Shown: positions 17,551-27,313 of the stretch, one piece after another
Position numbering within the stretch: the stretch's first letter is position 1
How the letters are laid out: each line of letters opens with the position of its first letter
Source: Bacillota bacterium
GTDB taxonomy: Bacteria; Bacillota; Clostridia; Acetivibrionales; DSM-1351
Assembly (NCBI GenBank): GCA_023444055.1
Contig: JAEZRV010000021.1
Coordinates: 62,001-126,000, forward strand
Length of the DNA stretch: 64,000 bases
Reading direction: 5' to 3'
Translations under genes and position numbers: made by a program
Notes under the pieces: model-generated
Told to the model about the DNA's origin: nothing
What the model saw: the letters and a program-made list of their open reading frames with translations, nothing else
The model's database searches: none

Positions 17551-18243
17551 ATGGGGCTGATAAATGCATTTGGCAGTCAAATTGAATTCTATTTTTCAAT
17601 TATTATTAGGCTTCTTGAAGCTTGCCTGCTAGGGGGAATTATTGGGTTTGAGAGAGAACATTTACATAGACCGGCAGGATTTAGGACACATATACTTGTA
17701 TGTGTTGGTTCGGCATTAGTTATGATTACATCAGAATTTATATATAATAAGTTTTCAGTGAATGTTAATGTTGACCCTGCAAGACTGGGGGCACAGGTAA
17801 TAAGTGGAATAGGTTTTCTAGGCGCAGGTACTATTATTAAAGAAGGTATTAATGTAAAGGGGTTAACAACAGCAGCTAGTCTATGGGCTGTTTCATGTGT
17901 GGGAATAGCAGTGGGTATTGGTTTCTACTCTGGAGCATTAATAGCAACTATTATTATATTTCTTACTTTGGTAGTAATTAGGAAGGTTCAAAGAAAAAGA
18001 GCTTCTCGGAAGAATATCAGTTTGTGTATTCATACTTTAATAAAAAAAGGAGAAGTACGAGAACTGTCAAATATTATTGAGGAATTTGGAGTAACAGTAT
18101 TAAATACCGAATTTGTAAGCAGCGACAGAGATGGCGAAATGATTTTGCGATATATAATTCAATTACCTAATAGTGTTCCATTAGTAGAGCTTATTGAGGC
18201 AGTTTTGTGTCATGATTCAGTCAGCCATGTATATGAAGAATAA
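17551..18243 (+). CDS. MgtC/SapB family membrane protein
   Basis: This 230-residue protein has four to five membrane segments in the first 145 residues and the family motifs GFEREHLHRPAGFRTHIL and GIGFLGAGTIIKEG with GLTTAASLW. A C-terminal soluble ACT-like domain follows (about 150-230). MgtC proteins are linked to magnesium limitation and inhibition of ATP synthase in enterobacteria; the role in firmicutes is less clear. GGAGG lies 7 nt before ATG 17551, and an in-frame GTG 18 nt earlier lacks an SD. The long structured leader before it suggests RNA-level control. Confidence 0.9.
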   Translation: MGLINAFGSQIEFYFSIIIRLLEACLLGGIIGFEREHLHRPAGFRTHILVCVGSALVMITSEFIYNKFSVNVNVDPARLGAQVISGIGFLGAGTIIKEGINVKGLTTAASLWAVSCVGIAVGIGFYSGALIATIIIFLTLVVIRKVQRKRASRKNISLCIHTLIKKGEVRELSNIIEEFGVTVLNTEFVSSDRDGEMILRYIIQLPNSVPLVELIEAVLCHDSVSHVYEE

Positions 18244-18424
18244 TTTGTTTCGCTAGAGGTATCTGTGAAGTGGAGGTTAGCTAATAAAATAAAATTATAT
18301 AAAGTAGTAAATTTAATACAATAATCTTGTACTATTTCTGTATTCTGGTGAATAAAAATATTTTTAGAATACACGAAAGGTAAGAGTCTTTTTGAAGTCT
18401 AATAAGATTTTTATAGGTGACAAG

Positions 18425-21157
18425 ATGAGCGTGGCTGAATCAAAATTGAATATTGGAAATCCAGAAAATATACTAACAAACGGACTTACAGATAATGAGG
18501 CAAAGAAAAAGCTTCAAAAGTATGGCCCCAATATTCTTGCTGAAAGAAAAAGATTATCACCACTTAAAATTCTGTTTCAACAATTTACAGATGTAATGAT
18601 TATTATTCTGATAATAGCAACGATCATATCTGGATTTATGGGTGATATGACAGAAGCAATCACAATAATTGCAATAGTAATAGTAAATGCTATTTTAGGA
18701 TTTGTTCAGGAATTTAAAACTGAGAAAACAATGGAAGCCTTAAAGTCTTTGGCAGCACCATATGCAAAGGTTATAAGGAATGGACAGCAGGCTAACATAC
18801 CAGCAGAGGAAATTGTTCCGGGAGATGTTCTTGTAATTGAAACAGGAGATAGAATTGCTGCAGATAGTGCCATTCTTGAATGTAATAGCTTATGCGTTGA
18901 TGAATCACTTCTTACTGGAGAATCGGTTCCAGTAGAAAAAAATGCATTAAAAATTAAAGATTCCTTAATTAATTCCTATGATAAAAAAAACTCTGTCTAC
19001 ATGGGTACAGTTGCAACAGGTGGAAGGGCAAAGGCTATAGTTTATGCAACTGGAATGAAAACTGAAATGGGAAACATCGCTGATATGATTCAAAATATTG
19101 AGGATGAAGAAACCCCACTTCAAAGAAGATTAGCTCATTTGGGAAAATTCATTGCAGTTGGCTGTTTAGGCATTTGTACTATTGTTTCGATAACCGGAAT
19201 TTTACGCGGTGAAAATCTTTTAACTATGCTATTGGCAGGAATAAGCTTAGCTGTTGCGGCTATACCTGAAGGACTACCTGCCATTGTTACTATTTCTCTT
19301 GCATTAGGTGTACAGAGAATGTTAAAGAGAAATGCGCTGATACGTAAGCTGCCCGCGGTTGAAACATTAGGTTGTGCTAGTATAATATGCTCTGATAAGA
19401 CTGGAACTTTAACAGAAAACAAGATGACCGTCCGGAAAGTATATGCTGTCGGTTACCAACTGGATGTAACAGGAAATGGTTATGATACTGAGGGCAGCTT
19501 TATGGCTGATAACAAGTCAACTGACCCACTTAGAGTAGAGGGACTAAAATTAGCTCTTGAAATAGGAGCTTTGTGCAATAATTCAGTTTATTCAACTCCA
19601 CAAAACGGTAATTTAGCAATGGGAAAAATAAAAGCTTTGTTTTCAAAACAAGAAAATTTTAAAATTGTAGGGGATCCAACTGAGGTGGCATTGACAATTG
19701 CAGCAGTAAAGGCTGGTATAACTCAAAATTACTTGAAAAAATGTTATCATAGAATAGATGAAATTCCATTTGATGCTGATAGAAAGTGTATGTCTGTAGT
19801 TTGTAAAAATTCTATAGGCGAGACCTTCGTTTTTACTAAAGGTGCTCCTGATATGATTATTGATAAATGTAGCAGGATAATGACATCAAAAGGAATTATT
19901 AAGCTAGACGAAATGTCCAAGAAAACTATTACAAAAATAAATGATGGAATGGCAAATAATGCACTCAGGGTAATGGGGTTGGCATATAGAAAGCTAGAGT
20001 CAGGAACATATAAGACGGAAAGCAAAAACTTAGAAAAGGATCTTGTATTTGTAGGTCTGATGGGCATGATTGATCCACCAAGAAAAGAGGCTATTGTAGC
20101 TGTACAGAAGTGCAAGTTAGCAGGCATTAAGCCAGTAATGATTACGGGAGACCACAAGCTGACAGCTACTGCTATTGCTAAGGAACTAAGTATTTATTGT
20201 GACGGTGACAAGGTCTTGACAGGAGCGGAGCTAGATAAGATGAGCGAAGAGCAATTGTCAAAAGTAGCAGAATCCGTTTCAGTTTACGCCAGAGTTTCAC
20301 CAAAGCATAAGCTTATGATTGTTCGGGTACTTAAAGAGCTGGGGCACATTGTAGCAATGACAGGGGATGGAGTAAATGATGCACCTGCAGTAAAAGAAGC
20401 TGATATAGGGGTGTCGATGGGGGTTACTGGTACTGATGTCACAAAGGAAGCATCTTCAATGGTATTGCTGGATGATAACTTTGCAACATTAGTCTCAGCG
20501 GTTGAAGAAGGACGTGTAATATACAATAACATTAGGAAATTTATAAGATATATGCTTGCATGTAATTTAGGAGAGGTTCTAACAATGTTTTTAGGTATAT
20601 TGATGATGCTCCCTATACCGCTTTTACCTATTCAAATTCTTTGGGTGAATCTTGCGACAGATGGTTTGCCGGCAATTGCTCTTGGATTAGATCCTCCAGA
20701 AAAAGACATAATGATGAGACCACCTAGAGGGTCAAATGACAATATTTTTTCTCATGGTTTGCTTAAGCTGATTGTTACAAGAGGAGTCTTAATTGGCATA
20801 AGCACATTAGGTGTATTTGTGAGTATATTATATTTTTTAAATGATGTAGAATTGGCGCGTACAAGTGCCTTTATGACATTAGTTATAACTCAGCTAATTC
20901 ATGTATTTGAATGTAAATCAGAAACTAGAAATATATTTGAAATATCTTTATTTGACAACATACCATTAGTATTAGCTGTGTTGTGTTCAATAGTAATGAT
21001 ATTAGCGGTTGTTTATGTCCCAGCATTACAAGGTGTATTTGAGACTAAGGCATTAGGCATGAGTGAGTGGTTTTTAATTATAGGATTTTCTCTAATAGTG
21101 CCTATATTGTCAAGTATATTTGGAACTAGTGGGAAGTTAAGGGAAGAGAGAGGTTGA
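18425..21157 (+). CDS. Ca2+-transporting P-type ATPase (SERCA/PMR1-like)
   Basis: This 910-residue pump shows all P-type landmarks. It has an N-terminal cation-ATPase domain (LTDNEAKKKLQKYGPNIL), the dephosphorylation loop LLTGESVPVEK, and PEGLP in membrane helix 4, the calcium-site signature. The phosphorylated Asp is in SDKTGTLTENKM, followed by KGAPD in the nucleotide domain, TGDGVNDAPA in the hinge, and a C-terminal four-to-six-helix domain. It exports Ca2+, or possibly Mn2+, from the cytoplasm. I prefer ATG 18425, which follows AGGTGAC. An in-frame TTG at 18392 has no SD. The neighbouring mgtC hints at divalent-cation physiology. Confidence 0.93.
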   Translation: MSVAESKLNIGNPENILTNGLTDNEAKKKLQKYGPNILAERKRLSPLKILFQQFTDVMIIILIIATIISGFMGDMTEAITIIAIVIVNAILGFVQEFKTEKTMEALKSLAAPYAKVIRNGQQANIPAEEIVPGDVLVIETGDRIAADSAILECNSLCVDESLLTGESVPVEKNALKIKDSLINSYDKKNSVYMGTVATGGRAKAIVYATGMKTEMGNIADMIQNIEDEETPLQRRLAHLGKFIAVGCLGICTIVSITGILRGENLLTMLLAGISLAVAAIPEGLPAIVTISLALGVQRMLKRNALIRKLPAVETLGCASIICSDKTGTLTENKMTVRKVYAVGYQLDVTGNGYDTEGSFMADNKSTDPLRVEGLKLALEIGALCNNSVYSTPQNGNLAMGKIKALFSKQENFKIVGDPTEVALTIAAVKAGITQNYLKKCYHRIDEIPFDADRKCMSVVCKNSIGETFVFTKGAPDMIIDKCSRIMTSKGIIKLDEMSKKTITKINDGMANNALRVMGLAYRKLESGTYKTESKNLEKDLVFVGLMGMIDPPRKEAIVAVQKCKLAGIKPVMITGDHKLTATAIAKELSIYCDGDKVLTGAELDKMSEEQLSKVAESVSVYARVSPKHKLMIVRVLKELGHIVAMTGDGVNDAPAVKEADIGVSMGVTGTDVTKEASSMVLLDDNFATLVSAVEEGRVIYNNIRKFIRYMLACNLGEVLTMFLGILMMLPIPLLPIQILWVNLATDGLPAIALGLDPPEKDIMMRPPRGSNDNIFSHGLLKLIVTRGVLIGISTLGVFVSILYFLNDVELARTSAFMTLVITQLIHVFECKSETRNIFEISLFDNIPLVLAVLCSIVMILAVVYVPALQGVFETKALGMSEWFLIIGFSLIVPILSSIFGTSGKLREERG

Positions 21158-21255
21158 TTAGATACTACTAGTATTAAACATTTACCCCTATTTATTTTTC
21201 CAAAAGCAATATTGGCTTTTACTTGTAAATAAATAAAAAAGAATATATAATCATT

Positions 21256-21300
21256 AAATGGCTAAACTATAAACTTAAATGTTTAATTAGCCATTTTTTA
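21256..21300 (+). terminator. Rho-independent terminator after the P-type ATPase
   Basis: AAATGGCTAA (21256-21265) pairs with TTAGCCATTT (21287-21296), followed by TTT and an AT-rich tail. It separates the ATPase from the ABC operon. Confidence 0.75.
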
Positions 21301-21442
21301 TTGATTTAAATAAAACATTTAAATCGATAAAAAACTTTACATTCCGTTCATAGTTTATTAAAAAAAATTATGGATAATAAGTATTGTGTATTAGTAGAAG
21401 AAATATTTTTAAAATGCACGGAACAATTTAGGGGGGAAAATA

Positions 21443-22390
21443 ATGATCGAGATTCAGAATTTGACCAAAAGTTACGGTCAGATAAAGGCTGTAGACGATA
21501 TAAGTTTTACGGTTGAAAAAGGTGAAGTGCTTGGTTTCCTAGGTCCAAACGGTGCAGGAAAATCAACTACTATGAATATTATTACCGGCTTTATTCCTTC
21601 TACCGAAGGTACGGTAAAGGTATGCGGATATGATATTATGGAAAGTCCAGAAGAAGTAAAAAAAAGGATTGGATATCTACCAGAATTACCACCATTATAC
21701 ATGGACATGACTATCAATGAGTATCTGAACTTTGTAGCTGATTTGAAGCTTGTTAACAAGAAACAGAAAAAGGGACAAATCTCAGACGTTATGGAGCTTG
21801 TTAAATTAGGTGATGTACGTGGCAGATTGATAAAAAATCTGTCAAAAGGTTACAAACAAAGAGTTGGACTAGCTCAGTCTCTTCTAGGAGCACCAGAGGT
21901 TTTAATTCTTGATGAGCCTACAGTAGGTCTTGACCCAATGCAAATAATTGAAATTCGTAAATTAATCAAGGCTCTTGGTAAACAACACACTATTATTCTC
22001 AGCTCACATATACTACCTGAGGTAAGTGCTGTTTGTGAAAGAGTTGTAATTATTAATAAAGGTAAGATTGCTGCTATTGATACACCTGAGAATTTATCAA
22101 AGGGAATGGGAACAGTTAGTAAACTATCAGCAACAATTGTTGGACCAAAGAGCTCAATTGTTAGCGGTATTGAAGAAATTAGTGGAATCAAATATGTAGA
22201 ACCTCATATTGAAAAAGATACTGATGCAATTGAATATATAATTGAATCTGACAAAGAGATAGATATTAGACAACCTCTATTTTTTGCTATGGCAAAAGCC
22301 GGATATCCTATAATTGAATTGAAATCATTAGATCTTTCACTTGAAGAGATATTCTTACAATTAACCACGAAGGAAAAGGAGGTTATATAA
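21443..22390 (+). CDS. ABC transporter ATP-binding protein (GldA-like)
   Basis: This 315-residue ATPase is the first of a four-gene operon. Walker A is GPNGAGKST, the Q-loop is followed by LPELPPLYMDM, the signature is LSKGYKQRVG, Walker B is VLILDEPTVGLDP, and the switch His is in LSSHILPEV. A C-terminal domain of about 90 residues follows, as in GldA/DrrA-type exporters. GGGGGG precedes ATG 21443. The next gene begins 2 bp after its stop. In Bacteroidetes the Gld ABC set is needed for gliding; in firmicutes its substrate is unknown. Confidence 0.93.
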   Translation: MIEIQNLTKSYGQIKAVDDISFTVEKGEVLGFLGPNGAGKSTTMNIITGFIPSTEGTVKVCGYDIMESPEEVKKRIGYLPELPPLYMDMTINEYLNFVADLKLVNKKQKKGQISDVMELVKLGDVRGRLIKNLSKGYKQRVGLAQSLLGAPEVLILDEPTVGLDPMQIIEIRKLIKALGKQHTIILSSHILPEVSAVCERVVIINKGKIAAIDTPENLSKGMGTVSKLSATIVGPKSSIVSGIEEISGIKYVEPHIEKDTDAIEYIIESDKEIDIRQPLFFAMAKAGYPIIELKSLDLSLEEIFLQLTTKEKEVI

Positions 22391-22392
22391 TT

Positions 22393-23100
22393 ATGCTAGC
22401 TGTATTTAAAAAAGAATTTAAATCTTACTTTACTTCACCAATAGCATATGTGCTAATTGGATTGTTTATACTACTTTCTTCAATTGTTTTTTATATCAAT
22501 TTAGCTTCACCAACTGCAGAGTATAATTACTTAAATCTAAATTACATGTCACTTTTTCTAATACTTATAATTCCTATCTTGACAATGAAAATACTTGCTG
22601 ATGAAAGAAAAAGTGGTACTGAGGTGCTCTTAAGAACATCTCCAACAAGCATAACAAAAGTAGTTGTTGGAAAGTATTTAGCTGCTTTTGCAGTATTTAT
22701 GGTTATGACTGCTATTACATTAGTTTATCCTATATTACTTAAAGTATTTGGAAATCCTTCTGTTTCTGAGATAATCGGAGGTTATGTTGCTTATATACTT
22801 CTTGGAGCTTCTTTTATAGCATTTGGAGTTTTTGCATCATCCTTGACAGAAAGCCAAATAGTAGCGGCAATAGTTGGCATAGTAGGTCTTCTGATTATGT
22901 GGTTATTGCAAGGAATAGCTCCTAGTCTTGGTGGAATATGGGCAGTTATTCTTAAGTGGTTCTCATTATATTCAAGAACAGAGGATTTATTTGCAGGGAT
23001 ACTATCATTAAAGTCAATTGTCTACTATGTGAGTTTTTCAGCAGTATTTGTATTCTTAGCAATTAGAGTAATAGAAAAAAGACGTTGGAGCAAGGGGTGA
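22393..23100 (+). CDS. ABC-2 type permease (GldF-like)
   Basis: This 235-residue membrane protein has six predicted helices. It starts MLAVFKKEFKSYFTSP, the usual opening of the GldF/NosY ABC-2 permeases, and contains LADERKSGTEVLLRTSPTS, the conserved cytoplasmic coupling loop. It pairs with the ATPase directly upstream (AGGAGG within the end of that gene) and with the GldG-type protein downstream. The substrate is unknown. Confidence 0.92.
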   Translation: MLAVFKKEFKSYFTSPIAYVLIGLFILLSSIVFYINLASPTAEYNYLNLNYMSLFLILIIPILTMKILADERKSGTEVLLRTSPTSITKVVVGKYLAAFAVFMVMTAITLVYPILLKVFGNPSVSEIIGGYVAYILLGASFIAFGVFASSLTESQIVAAIVGIVGLLIMWLLQGIAPSLGGIWAVILKWFSLYSRTEDLFAGILSLKSIVYYVSFSAVFVFLAIRVIEKRRWSKG

Positions 23101-23105
23101 TTAAA

Positions 23106-24521
23106 GTGGGAAAATTTAAAATAAATAAAAAATCTCTTAAGTATGGTTCAAATTCCATAATTTTAATAGTTGCTGTGGTAGTTATTGCAGTAATAATTAA
23201 CCTGCTTGTTGGTTTGGGTGATTTTAAATGGGATTTAACTAAAGACAGTTTATATAGTCTTAGTGATGACAGCAAAAAAATATTAGATGCCGTTAATAAA
23301 GATGTTACTATTTATGGCCTTTTTGACGATGGAGAGATACCAGGAGGAAGCCAATATAAAGAATTAATAAATCTTTTAGATGAGTATAAGCAACAAGGAA
23401 TAAAAGTTACTTATGTTGACCCTGATAAAGATCCGGGTACACTTACATTTCTTGACAAGGATAAATCAAGAGGTATAGCAAAGGGAGATTTTGTTGTTAA
23501 GAGCGGCAACAAGGTGAAAAAACTCGGTGCAGTAGAACTCTACGGTGAAAACACACAATTCGGAAGATTATATAAGGCTGAGCCTCTTATAACAGGTGCT
23601 ATAAAATTTGTAACAGCCGATGTTACACCTATTGCTTATTTTGTAGAGGGTCACAATGAATATTCTCTAAAAACTGACTTGACTCAGATGAGAGGGGAAT
23701 TGGAAAATAATAATTTTGAAGTTAAAGCACTTTCATTGATGACAGTAGAAACAATTCCAGATGATTGTAAGTTGCTAGTGTTTGCTTCACCTAAAGTGGA
23801 CTTATCTGAATCAGAGAAGATTGCTTTAAAAACTTACCTAGAGAATGGTGGAAGGGCAATATTTATGTTCGACCCTGTTGAATCAGGTAGCAAATTAGCA
23901 AACTTTGAAGAAATACTAGCTACATTTAATATTGGTATAAATTATGATAAAGTTAAAGATAAAAGTAATTGCTTACCAAACGATGAATATTCACTTATAG
24001 CATCACTTGAACCAAATGAAATAAATGCTAAATTGTTAAACGCTTATGGTCAATACCAAGTACTTATGCCGGATTCAAGGAGCTTGAGTGTATTACAAGT
24101 AGCTAAGGAATGGCTAACTACTTCGTCTTTGATTAAAACTAGTGACACTGCTGAATCAGTTAAAATTGCTGATCAGGGCGCAGTTGAGCAAGGTTCATTT
24201 GATTTAGCCATAGCTTCTGAAATATCTGGCGGCAGTAAGGTTTTAGTATTTGGTAATGGAACATTTTTAACAGATGCTGCTTTATCAAGCCAATACGCAA
24301 CTTATTTCTCTAATGGTAAAATTTACTTCACCAGTACAGTAGTTAACTGGATGTCAGATAAGTCAGATGAAATTGCTATATCACCTAAATTAATATCTAC
24401 AAAAAGTCTGTCTACAACAGAAACCCAAGCAAAAGTTATTTCTGTTATTTTAATCGGTGTTGTTCCATGTGTGATTATGATTATAGGTTTGATTGTCTGG
24501 TCTAGAAGGAGGCATTTGTAA
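23106..24521 (+). CDS. GldG-family ABC-associated extracytoplasmic protein
   Basis: This 471-residue protein has an N-terminal membrane segment at about 16-38, a large outer domain and a C-terminal membrane segment at about 440-462 with a basic RRRH tail. The outer domain begins FKWDLTKDSLYSLSDDSKKI, the GldG/ABC-type_uncharacterised hallmark, and continues with VTIYGLFDD and YFVEGHNEY. The start is probably GTG 23106, with AAGGGGTGA upstream that overlaps the stop of the permease gene. Earlier in-frame TTG 23085 lies inside the previous gene. It is likely an outer-face partner of the permease. Confidence 0.88.
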   Translation: MGKFKINKKSLKYGSNSIILIVAVVVIAVIINLLVGLGDFKWDLTKDSLYSLSDDSKKILDAVNKDVTIYGLFDDGEIPGGSQYKELINLLDEYKQQGIKVTYVDPDKDPGTLTFLDKDKSRGIAKGDFVVKSGNKVKKLGAVELYGENTQFGRLYKAEPLITGAIKFVTADVTPIAYFVEGHNEYSLKTDLTQMRGELENNNFEVKALSLMTVETIPDDCKLLVFASPKVDLSESEKIALKTYLENGGRAIFMFDPVESGSKLANFEEILATFNIGINYDKVKDKSNCLPNDEYSLIASLEPNEINAKLLNAYGQYQVLMPDSRSLSVLQVAKEWLTTSSLIKTSDTAESVKIADQGAVEQGSFDLAIASEISGGSKVLVFGNGTFLTDAALSSQYATYFSNGKIYFTSTVVNWMSDKSDEIAISPKLISTKSLSTTETQAKVISVILIGVVPCVIMIIGLIVWSRRRHL

Positions 24522-24524
24522 AAT

Positions 24525-25913
24525 ATGAAGTTATATAAAAATGCTATTATTCTTGTTGTGGTCTTAGGACTGTTAGCTGGTGTATACTTTTTTATCAGTA
24601 ATAAGCAAAAAGCAAATCCAGAAGTGGCTGAAGAAAGCGCATTTGAAGAGATAACTGTCATGAAATCTGACCGAGATAAGATTATATCTTTGACGTTTAA
24701 TAATTCAAATGGGTCTTTTGAATTAAAAAAGAAAGATAATGCTTGGACGATAGAACCTGTGTATGAATTTGAAGTAGACAGCTTGAATGCAGATGGAGCA
24801 GCTACAGATATGTCGGCCATCGTCGCTACTAAGGTTATTGAGGAAAATGCTACAGACTTAGCTAAGTATGGATTAGACAAGCCAATAACTATAAAAGTTG
24901 GTTTGGAAGATGGAACTTCTAAAGAGCTTCAAGTGGGTTCGGATACTTTAACTGGGGATGGCAGGTATTGCAAAATGGCCAATGAATCAAAGGTTTATCT
25001 GGTTGGTACTTATTATACCAGCAAGTTTGAGCCTACTTATGGGTATTTTGTGAAAAAAGATATTTTATCTGTTGACCCTGCAACTATTAAAACATTCTCT
25101 TATGAGAAAGATGGACAAATGCAATATGCAGTTGACATTGTTTCCGATAAAGAAATGAATATTGTAGAGCCTGTTAAGGAAGTTGCAGAGATATCTAGTG
25201 TAACTAAAATGATTCAGTCAGTTACACAGCTAGCTATTAGTGACGTTGCTGATAATAATCCAACTGATCTTGCTAAATATGGATTAGATAAACCTAAATA
25301 TGTCATTAAATATGGAGATGCTACTACAACAAAAATAATATTGTTTGGCAGTTTCGTAGATAAGGGAACTATCAGATATGCAAAATATGCTGATGGAAAG
25401 AGTATCTTCACTATAGATACTGCTCCATTGACATTCCTTGATACTAAGCTTGATGATGTTATATACTCATTCATATATTTACCAAATATCAAAGATGTAA
25501 GCAGAGTTGAGCTACTTCTTGATGGTAAGAAGACAGTATGTGATATTACAGCTTCAGAAAAATCAGAAGATGACAAGTTTAAGGTTAATGGAACAGATGC
25601 AAACATGAAGAATGATAATGGAAGTTCATTGTTCAGAAATTTGTATCAGTCTATGATTGGTATTACTATGCAGAAATACGAAACAGGTGTTAAACCATCA
25701 GGTACACCTGAGATTTCCATTAAATATTATATGAAAGATTCAAAAGTTGTCATAGTAGATTTAATATCAAAAGATAGCAACTACTATTACGCTATGATGG
25801 ATGGCGTGTATACAAATAAAGTTGTTCAAAAATCCAAGTTAAAAGAAAAGGATGGACTTAGAACAGCCTATAAAGAGTTGATGGAAGCTGTAAACAAGGC
25901 TGAAAAGCAATAA
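24525..25913 (+). CDS. DUF4340 domain protein of the Gld-type ABC operon
   Basis: This 462-residue protein has one N-terminal membrane anchor (about residues 5-25) and an outer-face region built of repeated units. TDLAKYGLDKP occurs twice, near residues 109 and 247, each followed by a strand-rich GDAT/GLEDGT segment, so the domain arose by internal duplication. DUF4340 proteins regularly end GldA-GldF-GldG operons; no biochemical role is established. The start is 3 nt after the previous stop with AGGAGG upstream, so the four genes are one transcript ending in the hairpin at 25951. Confidence 0.88.
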   Translation: MKLYKNAIILVVVLGLLAGVYFFISNKQKANPEVAEESAFEEITVMKSDRDKIISLTFNNSNGSFELKKKDNAWTIEPVYEFEVDSLNADGAATDMSAIVATKVIEENATDLAKYGLDKPITIKVGLEDGTSKELQVGSDTLTGDGRYCKMANESKVYLVGTYYTSKFEPTYGYFVKKDILSVDPATIKTFSYEKDGQMQYAVDIVSDKEMNIVEPVKEVAEISSVTKMIQSVTQLAISDVADNNPTDLAKYGLDKPKYVIKYGDATTTKIILFGSFVDKGTIRYAKYADGKSIFTIDTAPLTFLDTKLDDVIYSFIYLPNIKDVSRVELLLDGKKTVCDITASEKSEDDKFKVNGTDANMKNDNGSSLFRNLYQSMIGITMQKYETGVKPSGTPEISIKYYMKDSKVVIVDLISKDSNYYYAMMDGVYTNKVVQKSKLKEKDGLRTAYKELMEAVNKAEKQ

Positions 25914-25950
25914 TACACACCAAAAAACTAAATAAAATGTAATTTGATAA

Positions 25951-26040
25951 GTAACTCCCACATAGAATTATAATAAAGGACAACTAAGTAATTGCTTAGT
26001 TAGCTTTAATTAATAATCTATGTTGGGAGTTGCTTTTTTT
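25951..26040 (+). terminator. Nested terminator that overlaps the next gene's start
   Basis: The outer arms AACTCCCA (25952-25959) and TGGGAGTT (26024-26031) enclose an inner hairpin, ACTAAG/CTTAGT near 25983-26000. A run of seven T ends at 26040. The only SD-like bases for the following gene, GGGAG (26025-26029), lie in the right arm, and its TTG start begins in the T-run. Folding would end transcription and hide the SD at once. Confidence 0.65.
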
Positions 26041-27100
26041 GATAAAAGGAGAATTAAGAAATATATTTAAAGTTGCTTTTCTTTATATGGCAACAGTAAT
26101 AGGTGCAGGATTTGCATCAGGGCAGGAAATAATCCAGTTCTTCTCAAAATATTATAACGGAGGTTTCTTCGGTGTAATATTAGCAGGAATACTGTTTTCA
26201 ATCATTGGGTATGTAGTTCTTGATAGGGTTTATTGTGAAAGAATTAGAACATATGATGAATTTCTATTTCCAATGATGGGGTATTTTTTAGGAAGAGTAA
26301 TGGAATTTATAGTAATGCTTTTTATGTCATGTGTAATGAGTGTTATGGTGGCTGGTCTTGGAAATATATTAATGGAGTTAACGGGGTTAGAATTCAGATA
26401 TTGCATCGTTATAAGTGCTATTGCTTGCCTATTGGCTATAATGACAAATATAAGGGGGGTAGTAACACTTAGTTCCATTCTCTCTCCATTTTTAGTAGTA
26501 GGTATTTTGTTTGTTGGAGTATATATTTTAATAACAAAGGATACTTCAGTATTCAGTCTATCAAATAAAGTAGTTAGAGTGACAGACAATTGGGTGTTTT
26601 CGTCAATTCTATATGTCAGCTATAACACAATACTATCAACTGTTATGCTAACGGGGGTTTTACCATACTTAAAGACAAAGAGAGTAAGTACATGGAGTGG
26701 AATAATTGGCGGTGGTATGCTTTGCTTAACAGTGTTAATTATAAATCTAGTGTTATACTTTTTTTATCCACACTCAATTACAACTGAGATGCCTATCCTA
26801 AGCGTAATCAAAAATAATAGCCAGATTTTGGGTGGTATTTATAGCATAATTCTTATTTTGGCAATGTATACTTCAGCTATAACATCAGGATATTGTTTGA
26901 CTGAACGCATAAAGACGAAAATGAATTTGAATTATAATGCTGTTGCAGTTGTATTATGCGCTCTTATTATTCCAATGTCTTCATTGGGCTTCTCTAGCTT
27001 GATATCAACCCTTTATCCCGTATTTGGGTATTTAGGTCTGTTTTTAATGTTTGTAATAATACTGCAATTTATAAAAAGCAAGGTATCGAGGAAGGCTTAG
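26039..27100 (+). CDS. YkvI-family membrane protein (APC superfamily)
   Basis: This 353-residue protein has about ten membrane helices and opens with VAFLYMATVIGAGFASGQEI, the unwound-helix glycine motif of the YkvI/BrnQ-like branch of the amino acid-polyamine-cation superfamily. The substrate is unknown. I placed the start at TTG 26039, where the family N-terminus aligns; TTG 26030 would add three residues and lies in the terminator stem. It has no ATG before residue 19. It shares its start region with the terminator of the upstream operon. Confidence 0.8.
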   Translation: MIKGELRNIFKVAFLYMATVIGAGFASGQEIIQFFSKYYNGGFFGVILAGILFSIIGYVVLDRVYCERIRTYDEFLFPMMGYFLGRVMEFIVMLFMSCVMSVMVAGLGNILMELTGLEFRYCIVISAIACLLAIMTNIRGVVTLSSILSPFLVVGILFVGVYILITKDTSVFSLSNKVVRVTDNWVFSSILYVSYNTILSTVMLTGVLPYLKTKRVSTWSGIIGGGMLCLTVLIINLVLYFFYPHSITTEMPILSVIKNNSQILGGIYSIILILAMYTSAITSGYCLTERIKTKMNLNYNAVAVVLCALIIPMSSLGFSSLISTLYPVFGYLGLFLMFVIILQFIKSKVSRKA

Positions 27101-27195
27101 CTTGATGCCTATCATTATGCGAAGGCAGAAGGTTAGAATAAATTAATATATAATGGAAATATATTATTATGCTATAAGAATAAAAATAAATATAA

Positions 27196-27262
27196 AGCAG
27201 GTGGTTAGTCCATGCCAACACATTAGGTGCTCTTGTGCATAATGTAAAGCATGGACATAATT
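27196..27262 (+). repeat. H-family start-site hairpin, copy D (degenerate)
   Basis: AGCAGGTGG (27196-27204) precedes the stem GTCCATGC (27208-27215) with GCATGGAC (27249-27256), with a 33-nt loop. The micro-ORF from ATG 27211 is only four codons (MPTH). No ATG stands 5-6 nt after the right arm; the next gene starts at 27314 with its own SD. This copy is therefore not acting as a start cassette now. Confidence 0.7.
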
Positions 27263-27313
27263 ATCTGCATGTGCTAAAATTTAATACACAAAAGAAAAAA
27301 GAGGTGTATTAAA

